64,000 bases of DNA from Ziziphus jujuba (taxonomy: Eukaryota > Streptophyta > Magnoliopsida > Rosales > Rhamnaceae): the NCBI RefSeq assembly GCF_031755915.1, contig NC_083387.1, forward strand, positions 17,815,001 to 17,879,000, read 5' to 3'. Position numbers and translations under genes: made by a program. The notes under the pieces are model-generated. The model worked only from the letters and a program-made list of their open reading frames with translations. It had not been told where the DNA came from and did no database searches. This document shows positions 25,165 to 35,250 of the stretch, one piece after another. Position 1 is the first letter of the stretch, and every line of letters begins with the position of its first letter.

Positions 25165-27369
25165 TTACGGATTGTTGAGGAGTGGACAGTTTCTTTTGTC
25201 GTGCGATTGCCCAATTTTTCCACATCCATTGCAACGTCGACCTCTATACTTTGCGGCATTTGTTACCTTCTCCTTTCCCCTTTTTAATCTTTGTCTGCAT
25301 CCCTTTGCCCTCACAGCAGATGGGTCTTTCAAAGCCTCATAGTCATGAGCAGTGCTACCTTTTTCAGAAATGCCTCCACTTTTCGTGTTGCTAACTATGG
25401 ATTCAATCTTGCCTAGCAAACTTTGAAGACCATCATTCACAATTACACTTGCCTCTTCATATATTATGGCTTTATCAATGACTTCCGAAGCAAGTTGGAA
25501 TAGTTTAGCTCGCCAGGTCAACATTGAACTACGCTGTCCACCTATCTCAACACCTTGCTTATCGGTTATTATTTGACATTTTGCACCTCTAGTCCACCTT
25601 TTCATTATATATTGATTTGGCAAAGGAATGTTACCAAACAGTCTCAAGAATGCCAAGATATGTCTACAGGGAAGTCCTTCACTCTCAAACTTCTTACATG
25701 TACAAGATGCAAAGTCCAATTCTTTATCATAAGCAATTTCCCGCACTCTACGAACACATTCTTTTGGACTACTCTCGACCACATACATTTTGTGTGTAGC
25801 ATTTTCACGAACAAATTGTGGCATTATTACTAAGCTATTCCACAACTCATCTTGAAACTTAAGAAAAATCTTACGTGTGTAAATCTCAGCCATTTGCTTT
25901 TCCATTTCCAATGGCAATTTCAAAACAAGCTTCTCATTAATATCAACGTGATCAGCCCCTAATTCTTCGTGACGTTGCTGTGCAAGCGCCCTATTAAATC
26001 GAAGTATGAAATCCATCAATAAGTTTCTCTTCGAAACATATTTCTTGAAAAATGCATGGGAGCTTTCCGCACGTTGGCTACTTGACATTCCAGCTGAGAA
26101 TACATGGTTAACATATGCAGGCACCCATCTTGAACGTAGCTCAAATATTGATTTTAACCAATCATTGTTATCTAGGCTTGCCTTCTCGATGGTAGTCACC
26201 CATTTTCTTTCAAACTCTTCAGGGCATTCTGATTCCCAAATGCATTGTTGGAAGTCCTTATAAAAATCTCTATAGGTGATCGCATTTAAATACGTAGAGA
26301 ACTTCTCAAGTATGTGCCAACTACAATACCTATGAAATGTATTCGGTAAGCTCTGAACTAAAGCCTTTGTCATTGTAGGATCTTGATCGGTAATGATCAT
26401 TTTTGGGTTGTTTGTCGGCATGCTATCCTTTAATAGCTCAAACAACCAAACAAATGATTCCGTTTTTTCATCACTTAAAAAGGCACATGCAAAAAGCACC
26501 GTTTGACCATGATTGTTCACCCCCACCAAGGGTGCAAATATCATACCATATTAATTAGTGTTGTAAGTTGTATCAAATACAACTACATCACCAAAACATC
26601 CATAAGCTCTTCTAGACACCGAATCAGCCCAAAAATAACGCTTCAATTTACCATCATCATCTACATCTATTTTAAAAAAGAAGCATGGATCTTTTTCTTG
26701 CTCGGTTAGGAAATATTCCTTTAAAAGTTCTGCATCTTGTCCTCTTAATTCATTCCGCACCTTAGCTTCATGGTTATATATATCCTTCTTTGTACACCCA
26801 ATATTCTCTATACCTCCAGCTTCAAATTCAAGAATGCTTATTTGTTGATGAGTTGGCACATTTGCTGCTGAAAACTGCAAAGTTAGTGACTTCTTGGCTT
26901 CAGACACACTACGATGTGATCTCAATAAATGCACTCTTCGAGGGGTTGATAATGGATGACTATGTTCTTCAACAAATACAGTGATAACAAATTTCCCTGT
27001 TTTTGACCTAACCATGGCAAGTTTAGCTTTACAATTTTCTCTTGTCATCCCCCGACACCTTTTTCTCTCACCGTCCTTTATAGAAGATACTCCTTCCTTA
27101 AAACACACAAATTCTTTCCTGACAACTTCTTTCACACCTTTACATCTCTTAGTTGAACTGCTACGAACACTAAACCCCGCCTCTTTTGCATATTTAATGT
27201 AGAACTCATGTGCCCCATCTATCGATTCAAACTCTTGTTCAACCTTTGGTTTGCAGTTTTCGGCCACTTGGGGAATGTAAACGTCATCCACGGATTTTGA
27301 ATGTGACAGCAAGGATATGTCTTCAACTCGTCTACAATCTGAATTTGCTTCCAACTGTTCTACACTCAT
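25165..27369 (-). pseudogene. FAR1-type MULE transposase with a single in-frame stop (MULE-1)
   Basis: From ATG at 27,369 to the stop at 25,165 is one frame of 734 positions. It is broken only by TAA at 26,551-26,553 (position 273). The equivalent codon in MULE-2 is CAG (Gln), so CAA to TAA is the likely change. Domains: FAR1 DNA-binding domain (about 50-140); MULE DDE domain with catalytic D266 (VVVFDTTYNTN), D328 (MIITDQDP) and E435 (SSSQRAESSHAFFK); SWIM zinc finger CTCKKFESEGLPCRHIL; C-terminal zinc knuckle CNGCGKIGQSHDKRNC. This is the full FAR1/FHY3-family architecture. The family includes both mobile transposases and domesticated transcription factors; being inside TIRs, this is a transposase. 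The frame ends ..LNNP at a TAA that overlaps a GTAAGA donor-like string, so an extra 3' exon is possible. Without readthrough the stop separates DNA binding from catalysis. Confidence 0.93.
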
Positions 27370-27412
27370 GTTTCCAATCTGAATTTGCTTCCAACTATTC
27401 TACACTCAAACC
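27335..27412. repeat. Tandem duplication of about 35 bp at the transposase start
   Basis: CAATCTGAATTTGCTTCCAACT(G/A)TTCTACACTCA is present twice head to tail, at about 27,339-27,368 and 27,376-27,410. The assigned ATG lies in one copy. The duplicate lacks an in-frame ATG continuing into the gene. Confidence 0.8.
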
Positions 27413-28663
27413 AGCTTCCTATTGATCAATTTGTAACCTGGTAGATGGCAAAGCAAAACCATCATGAGAGGTGGTAATATCTTTTATTTTAAGAAAGTTT
27501 AGTTTCTAAATAGAAGAGAAAAATATTGCAAAAATAAAGGCACTTCAGCCAAAATCTGCCGAGTTTGCATTATGGTTGCTGATCCAGCACACTCTATAAT
27601 GAAAGAAACAAATATGCGTGCATCAACAGAAAAAATAAATAAATAAATAAATCTGAATCACGGGGTTCAAAAAGGTTAATAGTACATATAAAAATGAAAA
27701 ATATAAGTTGCAAAACAATGAAATAATTACATCTTTGCTAGATAAAGGGAAACAAAAATATTGATACATAACTCTTTAATCAATGAGAGGTTAACAAATC
27801 TACGCAACGGCTATTAAAAGAATAAAAATAAAAAGCAATGATATCAATTTAATCTATTAACTCTATGTTTCATGCATATTAAGGGGATTATAATTATTTA
27901 AAGTTCTTATTCAAGGATATATATACATATGTCTTTATGTGTGTGTGTGTGTGTGTAGATATAGGAATTACAAAATAGAATTACTTTGTATTCCAATTAT
28001 AACAAACTTATTTTCTCTTGTATAGCATGCATGGATTGGCCATTCGTATACTCCAAAAACAAGTGGTGTAAATATCTCTTTCGTGTTATTATTATGATAG
28101 ACTAAGTGAATTGATTATTACACAATGAACAGTATGCGTGAACAGTGGTATTTATACACCAGGAAAGAAAAACAACATGTATACATTCATGCTTTTTCTG
28201 CGAAAAGTATCATTTTCTAAATTTTCAAAAATCATCATGAAGATTGGCCTTCGTTCAAGTTATTTCTCAACCCAAATCACAATCCCACATTTAACAATTT
28301 CAATTATGCAAGATTACATAAAATCACCAACATAAAAAACAGAATGAAAAAAAAATTACAAAACATAAACTCACTCACTCACAGATGCGAAGAGCCAGAA
28401 TATAGACATGCAGAGTAGAAGATTATGAGCTGGTGGGTACAGAGAAGGGTGGCAATCGTGGTGCAAACAGGTGCGTTTGCAAGATGGAAATGCTGTGGCA
28501 ATGGTGGTGCGATCTGGTGGGTTTGCAAGGATGGCAATGCTGGTTGCTGCTGGTGCGATTGGGAATTTTGGCTGGTTACTGCTGGTGCGATTGGGAATTT
28601 TGGCAAAGTCCTTTTGAGCTGGTGAGAGCGGGAATGTAAGGGGGAAGGGCTCAGGGGAAATTT
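27413..28663. other. MULE-1 right subterminal region
   Basis: AT-rich DNA contains a TG-repeat at about 27,939-27,956 and a GCGTGAACAGT word at about 28,135. The final 280 bp (from about 28,380) are GC-richer. They contain GGTGCGATTGGGAATTTTGGC repeats, at about 28,548 and 28,581, that pair with the left TIR. No gene is recognised. The purported proline/serine-rich minus frames come from this TIR sequence. Confidence 0.6.
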
Positions 28664-29713
28664 TGTTGAAGTGTGGCAATTTTGCCACTTGATGGTGCAT
28701 GTCACCGGCTAGCATGCACACCTTGGTATCAAATCCTTTCCTTTTATGAGTTTATATTTTTTTTTGTATGTTTTTAATTTATGCAAGGTATATTTTGATA
28801 ATGTTTTGTGCCTAAGTTATGTATGCAAAAGTATAGGCAAAATTATGCATAAAAGAGTAGGAATGTTATGCTTGAAATGCCTATGGTGCTGGATTCATAA
28901 TTTCCAGCAACATAGTTCTACTATTTATCTTATATCTCAGGTTGCAAATGGAGTTTTGGGCTGAAATTTTGAGGGATGTCTACAGACATATATAGAAGAC
29001 TATGTTTCAAATTTCAAGTCCAAATGACATGGGAAAGTCCATTTTGTATTCCAAACAGATTGCTGTATCTGATGGGCCCAGTATGCAGAGTATGGGTCAG
29101 TTTTGGAGCTGTTTGGCCCATGACCGGTTCCAGAACATTCCTAGCTCTTGGAACAATATTTATTGATGACCAAGGATGCTTCAAACCAAGTTTCATAGGC
29201 ATATACAAAGGGAAACTAAGTAGGTGAAGCTAGTTTGGTTGTTTACCCAAACTAGTTAAACAATGGGAACTTAGTTCAAATCATGTGCCACTTTTTACTA
29301 TATTTGGAATAGACATGTTGCAGCTGGTTTTTGACTCTTTTGTGTATGAAAAGTTAGGTGTTGACCATTTTACTTTTTAAATTTTCAAATACTTTACTCA
29401 TTTTGTAAGCTCACATGCTTGGCATGTGTGAACTAGTTGTAATTTCAAGCTTATATTGTAAAATGAATGAAATGCTAGATATCCAAGCCTCATTTTTCAA
29501 AAGCCAACGTGTTCCTCTTCTTCTTATCTCTTCTTCTTATCTCTTCTTCAACACCTTAGAACACTTTAGGAACCCTAAAAACCAGAAAACACCATAACCA
29601 AAACCTAAAAACACAACTCACACACAACCATTCCCAAGAGCATCACCAAAAGCTTGCTTGTTGCTAACACTTCAAGCTAGCTTGCTCTTGGTCATAACCT
29701 TCTCACCCCAACA
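28664..29713 (+). repeat. 5' LTR of the copia element
   Basis: 1,050 bp, TG..CA ends, near-identical to the 3' LTR. Small open frames in it (for example 28,746-28,964) recur unchanged in the 3' LTR and are not genes. Confidence 0.95.
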
Positions 29714-29716
29714 AAG

Positions 29717-29728
29717 TGGTATCAGAGC
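29717..29728 (+). other. Primer binding site (initiator tRNA-Met type)
   Basis: TGGTATCAGAGC begins three bases after the 5' LTR end, the usual minus-strand primer site in plant copia elements. Confidence 0.9.
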
Positions 29729-29847
29729 CTGGTTCATTTTTGTGAGATTTGTGAGGTTTTTGGACTGGTTCGTTCCTTGAGAGTGAAGAGATACTTGAAA
29801 GCACAAATATATTTTCATATTCCTTCATACTAGAAAGCAACATTCAC

Positions 29848-30924
29848 ATGGCTTCTTCAAGTTTTTCAACTCCTTCTCCTCCTATCTTCAATGGGGAGAA
29901 CTACAACATTTGGAGTATCAAGATGCAAGCCTGCTTGAAGGCTTATGGTCTTTGGGAGGTCACCATAAATCCCCAAGAACCCGAGCCTTTGAGACAAGGG
30001 GCAACGGTCAACCAAATCAAGCACCATGAGGAGGAATTGGCTAAAGGTTTCAAGGCTCTTACCGCCATTCATTCTTGTATTAGTGATACCATTTTCACAA
30101 GGATAATGGCATGTGAGAGTGCCAAAGAAGCTTGGGACAAACTTCAAGATGAGTTCCAAGGGAGTGCAAGGACAAGGCAAATGCAAATCCTTAACCTAAG
30201 GAGGGAGTTTGAGACTATCAAGATGAAAGACAAAGAAACGGTTAAGGAGTTCACCACAAGGCTTCTTAATGTGGTGAATCAAATTAGGGTGCTAGGTGAA
30301 AGTTTAAGTGACCAAAGGATTGTGGAGAAGGTGTTGGTCTCCTTGCCCGAGAGGTTTGAAGCTAAGATATCTTCATTGGAGGAGTCAAGGAACCTAAATG
30401 AAATTTCCTTGACCGAGTTGGTGAATGCCTTGCAAGCTACCAAGCAAAGGAGGAGGATTAGACATGAAGAATCAATGGAGGCTGCATTTGTGTCTAAACA
30501 ACATCAAAAGACACAAAATCAAAAGAAGAACAAGCTTAAGGTCATAAAGGAGAAAGGTGAAACTAGCAAACCCGAGAGGAAGTCCTATGAACCTTGTCAC
30601 CATTGCAAGAAGAAAGGTCATCATCCAAGAGGGTGTTGGTGGAGGCCGGATGCATTTTGCCATAAATGCCAACAAAGGGTCATGTGGAGAGAGTATGCAA
30701 GGCAAACAAGAAAGATAAGCAACAAGCAAATGTTGCTAAAGATAATGCAAGTGATAGTGAATCCGAAGAGTTGTTTGTTGCTACTTGTTTTAGTAGCATC
30801 AAGAATGATGAAGGATGGATCATTGATAGTGGAGCAACACACCATATGTCTCACAAGCATGAGTGGTTCACAAACTTGGATAGGAGCAGCCACAACAAAG
30901 TCAAAATTGGAAATGGAGCCTTGA
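29848..30924 (+). CDS. Copia gag (capsid/nucleocapsid)
   Basis: This 358-codon frame starts MASSSFSTPSPPIFNGENY, typical of copia Gag. The YNIWSIKMQACLKAYGLWE block (DUF4219-like) is followed by a UBN2-type capsid region (EAWDKLQDEFQG, LRREFETIKMKDKETVKEF, VLVSLPERFE). A first zinc knuckle CHHCKKKGHHPRGC lies near 30,595-30,640. A second begins FCHKCQQ, but its second half (KGHVERVC) lies in the next frame from 30,666. The last 85 or so residues of this frame, after about 30,675, are therefore an out-of-frame tail. Gag packages the element RNA into virus-like particles. Confidence 0.9.
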   Translation: MASSSFSTPSPPIFNGENYNIWSIKMQACLKAYGLWEVTINPQEPEPLRQGATVNQIKHHEEELAKGFKALTAIHSCISDTIFTRIMACESAKEAWDKLQDEFQGSARTRQMQILNLRREFETIKMKDKETVKEFTTRLLNVVNQIRVLGESLSDQRIVEKVLVSLPERFEAKISSLEESRNLNEISLTELVNALQATKQRRRIRHEESMEAAFVSKQHQKTQNQKKNKLKVIKEKGETSKPERKSYEPCHHCKKKGHHPRGCWWRPDAFCHKCQQRVMWREYARQTRKISNKQMLLKIMQVIVNPKSCLLLLVLVASRMMKDGSLIVEQHTICLTSMSGSQTWIGAATTKSKLEMEP

Positions 30925-32630
30925 TGGAAGTGAAAGGCAAAGGAGATGTGGTGATACACACCACCAAAGGTATCAAAACTATCCATGATGTTCTCTATGT
31001 ACCTTCTTTATGTGAGAACTTACTTAGTGTAGGTCAAATGCTTGAGAACAAATATGCATTACACTTCTCAAACATGACATGCATTATAGTTGATCCACAT
31101 GGAAATGAATTAATGTGTGTTGGAATGAAGAACAAGAATTTTAGGTTGAATATGGATGAAAATGGTGCATTGGTTGCATTGAACACCAAAGTTGAGAACA
31201 CCTCTCAACTTTGGCATAAAAGACTAGGCCATGCTAGCTTTAAGTCATTGGTAGGTACACATGAACTTGTTAGAGACATGCCATTGGTGGAGAAGCAAGA
31301 ACATGTGTGTGAAGTGTGTCAAAAAGGAAAGCATACTAGGCTAGCATTTCAATCTTGTTCTTGGAGATCAAAGGAGAAGCTAGGACTTATACATTCGGAT
31401 ATTTGTGGTCCTATGAGTGTTCCATCCTTAAATGGCAGAAAGTATTTCATAACTTTCATTGATGATTACTCAAGAATGTGTTGGGTGTGTTTTCTTGAAA
31501 GAAAATCACAAGCTTTGGAGAAGTTTGTAGAATTTATGAAGTTAGTGCAAAATCAATCCGGTTGCACTATAAAGGTGTTAAGGACGGACAATGGTGGGGA
31601 ATACACAAGTGAGGCTTTCAAACAACTTTGTAAGGATCATGGTATAGTTCATCAATTCACTACACCATACACACCACAACAAAATGGTGTATGTGAAAGG
31701 AAAAACCGTACCATCATGGAGATGGCTAGATGTTTGTTCTTTGAAAGTGGCTTGCCAAAGAAGTTTTGGGCCGAAGGAGTTAATACATCCATCTACATCC
31801 AAAATAGGCTTTACTCCAAGTCTTTGAGGAGTAAAACCCCATTTGAGCTTTGGTTTGGATATAAGCCTTCTCTTGATCATCTAAGGGTATTTGGAAGCAT
31901 TTGTTACATCCTAGTACCACAAGAGAAGAGAGGAAAGCTTGATGAAAGGTCACAAGTTGGTGTTTTGGTTGGCTATAGTGATGTAACCAAGGGATATAGA
32001 GTGTATAACTTGGAAACCAAGAAACTTGTGATAAGTAGAGATGTGAAAGTTGATGAGGAAGCTAAATGGGTTTGTAGTAAGGAGGAGTTGGCTAGTATGG
32101 ATGAAGACAATCGGCTTGAAGCTCATGATAATGATGAGGAACAAGGAAATGATGAAGGTGCTGCCCATGATGATGAATATGATGAGAATGAGCTAGAAAT
32201 CTCCATAGGGGCTGATTTGGAGATTGGTGATGGTGTGAGAGGCACAAGACCTCTTAATGAGATTTATGAAAGGTGTAATGTGGCATTGAGTGATCCAATC
32301 AATGTCCATGAGGCTATGGCAATAAAAGAGTGGAGACAAGCCATGCAAGATGAAATCGATGTGATAAACAAGAATGACACTTGGAGCTTGGTAACAAAAC
32401 CAAAGGGAAAGAATGCTATTGGGGTGAAGTGGATCTTGAGGACCAAGCACATACCGGTCAAGTATCATTCCTTAAGGGAATTTGAATCAAATGGTGAAGT
32501 GAAGTTGGAGTATGTGACTTCCGAGGAGAACTTGGCGGATATCTTCACCAAGCCATTGGGAAAGAAGAGATTTGAGATATTGAGAGGACTTCTCAACGTC
32601 TCATACAAAATTGCCAAGGGGGAGTGTTGA
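30666..32630 (+). pseudogene. Copia pol: protease and integrase, RT/RNase H core deleted
   Basis: 654 codons. Domains in order: aspartic protease (WIIDSGATHHMS, about 30,818), GAG-pre-integrase (LWHKRLGHASF with the CEVCQKGKH zinc site), integrase core with D (HSDICGP), D (LRTDNGGEYT) and E (NGVCERKNRT), and the integrase C-terminal GKLDERSQVGVLVGY block. The frame then passes from the start of RT (GVKWILRTK, about 32,420-32,445) straight to the last part of RNase H (HIPVKYHSLREF..EYVTSEENLADIFTKPLG). The whole RT palm, with its YVDD box, and most of RNase H are missing, without a frame break. The stop lies in the first six bases of the 3' LTR. Confidence 0.92.
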
Positions 32631-33674
32631 AGTGTGGCAATTTTGCCACTTGATGGTGCATGTCACCGGCTAGCATGCACACCTTGGTATCAAATCCTTT
32701 CCTTTTATGAGTTTATATTTTTTTTTGTATGTTTTTAATTTATGCAAGGTATATTTTGATAATGTTTTGTGCCTAAGTTATGTATGCAAAAGTATAGGCA
32801 AAATTATGCACAAAAGAGTAGGAATGTTATGCTTGAAATGCCTATGGTGCTGGATTCATAATTTCCAGCAACATAGTTCTACTATTTATCTTATATCTCA
32901 GGTTGCAAATGGAGTTTTGGGCTGAAATTTTGAGGGATGTCTACAGACATATATAGAAGACTATGGTTCAAATTTCAGGTCCAAATGACATGGGAAAGTC
33001 CATTTTGTATTCCAAACAGATTGCTGTATCTGATGGGCCCAGTATGCAGAGTATGGGTCAGTTTTGGAGCTGTTTGGCCCATGACCGGTTCCAGAACATT
33101 CCTAGCTCTTGGAACAATATTTATTGATGACCAAGGATGCTTCAAACCAAGTTTCATAGGCATATACAAAGGGAAACGAAGTAGGTGAAGCTAGTTTGGT
33201 TGTTTACCCAAACTAGTTAAACAATGGGAACTTAGTTCAAATCATGTGCCACTTTTTACTATATTTGGAATAGACATGTTGCAGCTGGTTTTTGACTCTT
33301 TTGTGTATGAAAAGTTAGGTGTTGACCATTTTACTTTTTAAATTTTCAAATACTTTACTCATTTTGTAAGCTCACATGCTTGGCATGTGTGAACTAGTTG
33401 TAATTTCAAGCTTATATTGTAAAATGAATGAAATGCTAGATATCCAAGCCTCATTTTTCAAAAGCCAACGTGTTCCTCTTCTTCTTATCTCTTCTTCTTA
33501 TCTCTTCTTCAACACCTTAGAACACTTTAGGAACCCTAAAAACCAGAAAACACCATAACCAAAACCTAAAAACACAACTCACACACAACCATTCCCAAGA
33601 GCATCACCAAAAGCTTGCTTGTTGCTAACACTTCAAGCTAGCTTGCTCTTGGTCATAACCTTCTCACCCCAACA
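32625..33674 (+). repeat. 3' LTR of the copia element
   Basis: 1,050 bp, preceded by the purine tract at 32,616-32,624 and followed by AATTT (33,675-33,679), the second copy of the target duplication. Confidence 0.95.
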
Positions 33675-33816
33675 AATTTGGCCAGCCATTCTCACGTGAG
33701 AGTTGCTTTGAAGTTGGGCCGTAGATGCCAGCAGTGTAAATCGAAGGGCAGGAAATTTCATCACATGTTTGGTCCGCATATAACTCATGCGGTCGGTCCT
33801 CATGCTAGCCTCTCTG
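33675..33816 (-). repeat. MULE-1 right terminal inverted repeat (outer part)
   Basis: The reverse complement matches the left TIR from the first base. It was separated from its inner part by the copia insertion. Confidence 0.88.
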
Positions 33817-33840
33817 TTAATATATATATATATATATATA
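33817..33840. repeat. (TA)n spacer shared by MULE-1 and MULE-2
   Basis: TTAATATATA.. is the right copy of the MULE-1 target duplication and at the same time the left flank of MULE-2. Only about 24 bp separate the two elements. Confidence 0.85.
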
Positions 33841-33842
33841 GA

Positions 33843-34000
33843 TTCTATGGTCAGGATGGTCCTGACCATAATGGGTGCGGTCCAAAAACATGGGGAAATA
33901 CCCCGCCATTGGATTTCAACTTATCTAATGAACGGCTTAGATATTTTTTTGTCACACATGAGAATTTGCAACCATCCTACAATAAAAAATTATTTCCTTT
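33843..34000 (+). repeat. MULE-2 left TIR, with 11-bp terminal palindrome
   Basis: It pairs with about 49,640-49,776. It carries the palindrome TATGGTCAGGA-TGG-TCCTGACCATA at 33,846-33,870, which the right end has only in one arm. Confidence 0.75.
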
Positions 34001-34039
34001 CCCATTTCATTTCACGCACCACACCATTGTTCACTGACC

Positions 34040-34195
34040 TCATCATTTCAAAATTTCGAAATCCATCTCTTACCGTTTCAAAATTTCAAAATTCTCAATA
34101 AAATCCACCATCTCGAACTGTTTCAAAATTCCCCATTCAAATCCACCATCTCTCAGCGTTTCAAAGTTCCCAAATAAAATCCGCCATCTCCTGCT
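34040..34195. repeat. Three copies of a roughly 45-bp subterminal repeat
   Basis: The words GTTTCAAA(A/G)TT and AAAATCC(A/G)CCATCTC recur about every 45-50 bp at 34,070-34,190, just inside the MULE-2 left TIR. This may be a subterminal transposase-binding region. Confidence 0.65.
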
Positions 34196-34377
34196 CCCAG
34201 CCCCAGATATTCTTTGCTTACACCATCCAATCTTCTCATTGACAATCCCAAAGGTTAGTAATTGTGAGCCTCTGCTTTTTTTTTTTGTTTTTTTTTTTAA
34301 TTTAATGTGAACCAATGGCTTATTAAATCTTGCATTGTCTTATTTAGAAGTCATAGCTAGAGATTAATTGTGTAAGC

Positions 34378-34834
34378 ATGTCAATTAGTACTAGTGAAGT
34401 TCAACTGATCCGGATGTGCTCATGTGGACAATATATGCATTTAAAAACGTCACAAACAGATAAGAACTCAAATCGTCAATTTTGGAAATGCTTAGATGGA
34501 GAACAGGTCGTACAGAATTGTGAATGTGTTGAATTGTCATTTGTTTTTGCTTATAAATTAATTAAATTTTCATTTGGTTTGCATTTTATAAATTCAATTG
34601 ACACAGGAAAAAGGATGTGGTAAATTCATTTGGACAAAAGAAGGAGAGCTTAAGGTTGACAAAATGAACATGTTTATCGGTGAAATTCATCGTTTGTCCA
34701 TGCAAGTGGAGAAATCTAATAATATTCTTGAAGCAATTCAGAAGAATATTAAGAGGAGCCACCAATATGACCTTAAGACTGTTATAGTTGCAGAAATTTT
34801 ATTATTTTGTTTGTTTAAAATGTTTGGCTATTGA
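34378..34834 (+). CDS. Small GRF-type zinc-finger protein (At4g04775-like), two exons
   Basis: Exons 34,378-34,506 and 34,607-34,834 join in frame to 118 codons. Exon 1 starts MSISTSEVQL and carries the first part of a GRF zinc finger (CSCGQYMHLKTSQTDKNSNRQFWKC). Exon 2 continues EKGCGKFIWTKEGEL, giving the Cys-x2-Cys..Cys..Cys order of the domain. A coiled-coil-like helix follows (FIGEIHRLSMQVEKSNNILEAIQ), then a C-terminal hydrophobic segment (VIVAEILLFCLFKMF). This is the usual layout of small plant GRF proteins, which are multicopy and often transposon-associated. Biochemical role is unknown; GRF fingers bind single-stranded nucleic acid in other proteins. The donor CAG|GTCGTA is weak but the acceptor ACACAG|G is good. 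It lies just inside the MULE-2 left end, with no frame break. Confidence 0.75.
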
Positions 34835-35250
34835 CCAAGTGACAAATATATGTGTGTGTTGGTAAACTAATTATGTACTAAATTCTGCTATGTCCTTGTT
34901 AAGAAGCAAATGTATCCAAAAAAAAATTGACTTATTTTGTTGAAACTCTGTTAAATTTATCTATGCAATATGACTTCGTTAATTAAATGACATTTTTCTA
35001 TTTGTTGTCGATTCTAAATGAATCGTATAAAATTGTACTAATGGATACACTTGGTAAAGTTCAGTGCAACTGCAAAGAAATTGTTCATTTTCTATGGGGT
35101 CCACCAGGACAAAAGGATTATCTGGCACAATGGAAGAGGCAAGTTACTCATTCAAGATGGTTTAACATCTTGCTACTCATTCAAGTATACTAATTTTAGC
35201 AAGTTGAAGTAAAACATCAAAATGTTTTTTCCTTTTATTTTTCCATGGAA
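34835..35250. other. MULE-2 DNA downstream of the GRF gene
   Basis: Contains a 68-codon frame at 34,987-35,193 (..IVLMDTLGKVQCNCKEIVHFLWGPPGQ..) that I do not recognise. It might be a decayed exon. Otherwise AT-rich. Confidence 0.35.

Larger units (their letters stand above)
28664..33674 (+). mobile_element. Young Ty1-copia LTR retrotransposon with internal RT deletion
   Basis: Two 1,050-bp LTRs (28,664-29,713 and 32,625-33,674) are exactly 3,961 bp apart from end to end. Both start TGTTGAAGTG and end CCCAACA. Target duplication AATTT is at 28,659-28,663 and 33,675-33,679. The primer site TGGTATCAGAGC (29,717-29,728) matches the 3' end of initiator tRNA-Met. A purine run AAGGGGGAG precedes the 3' LTR. 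I find only four LTR differences (near 28,842, 29,006, 29,019 and 29,217 versus their 3' partners) and no indels, which implies very recent insertion. The element lacks the RT/RNase H core and has a gag-pol frame shift, so it must have relied on proteins from another copy. Confidence 0.95.

Noticed and set aside
28746..29597. Small open frames (72, 83 and 60 codons) also present at 32,707-33,558
   Set aside because: They lie in the two LTRs and are identical because the LTRs are copies.
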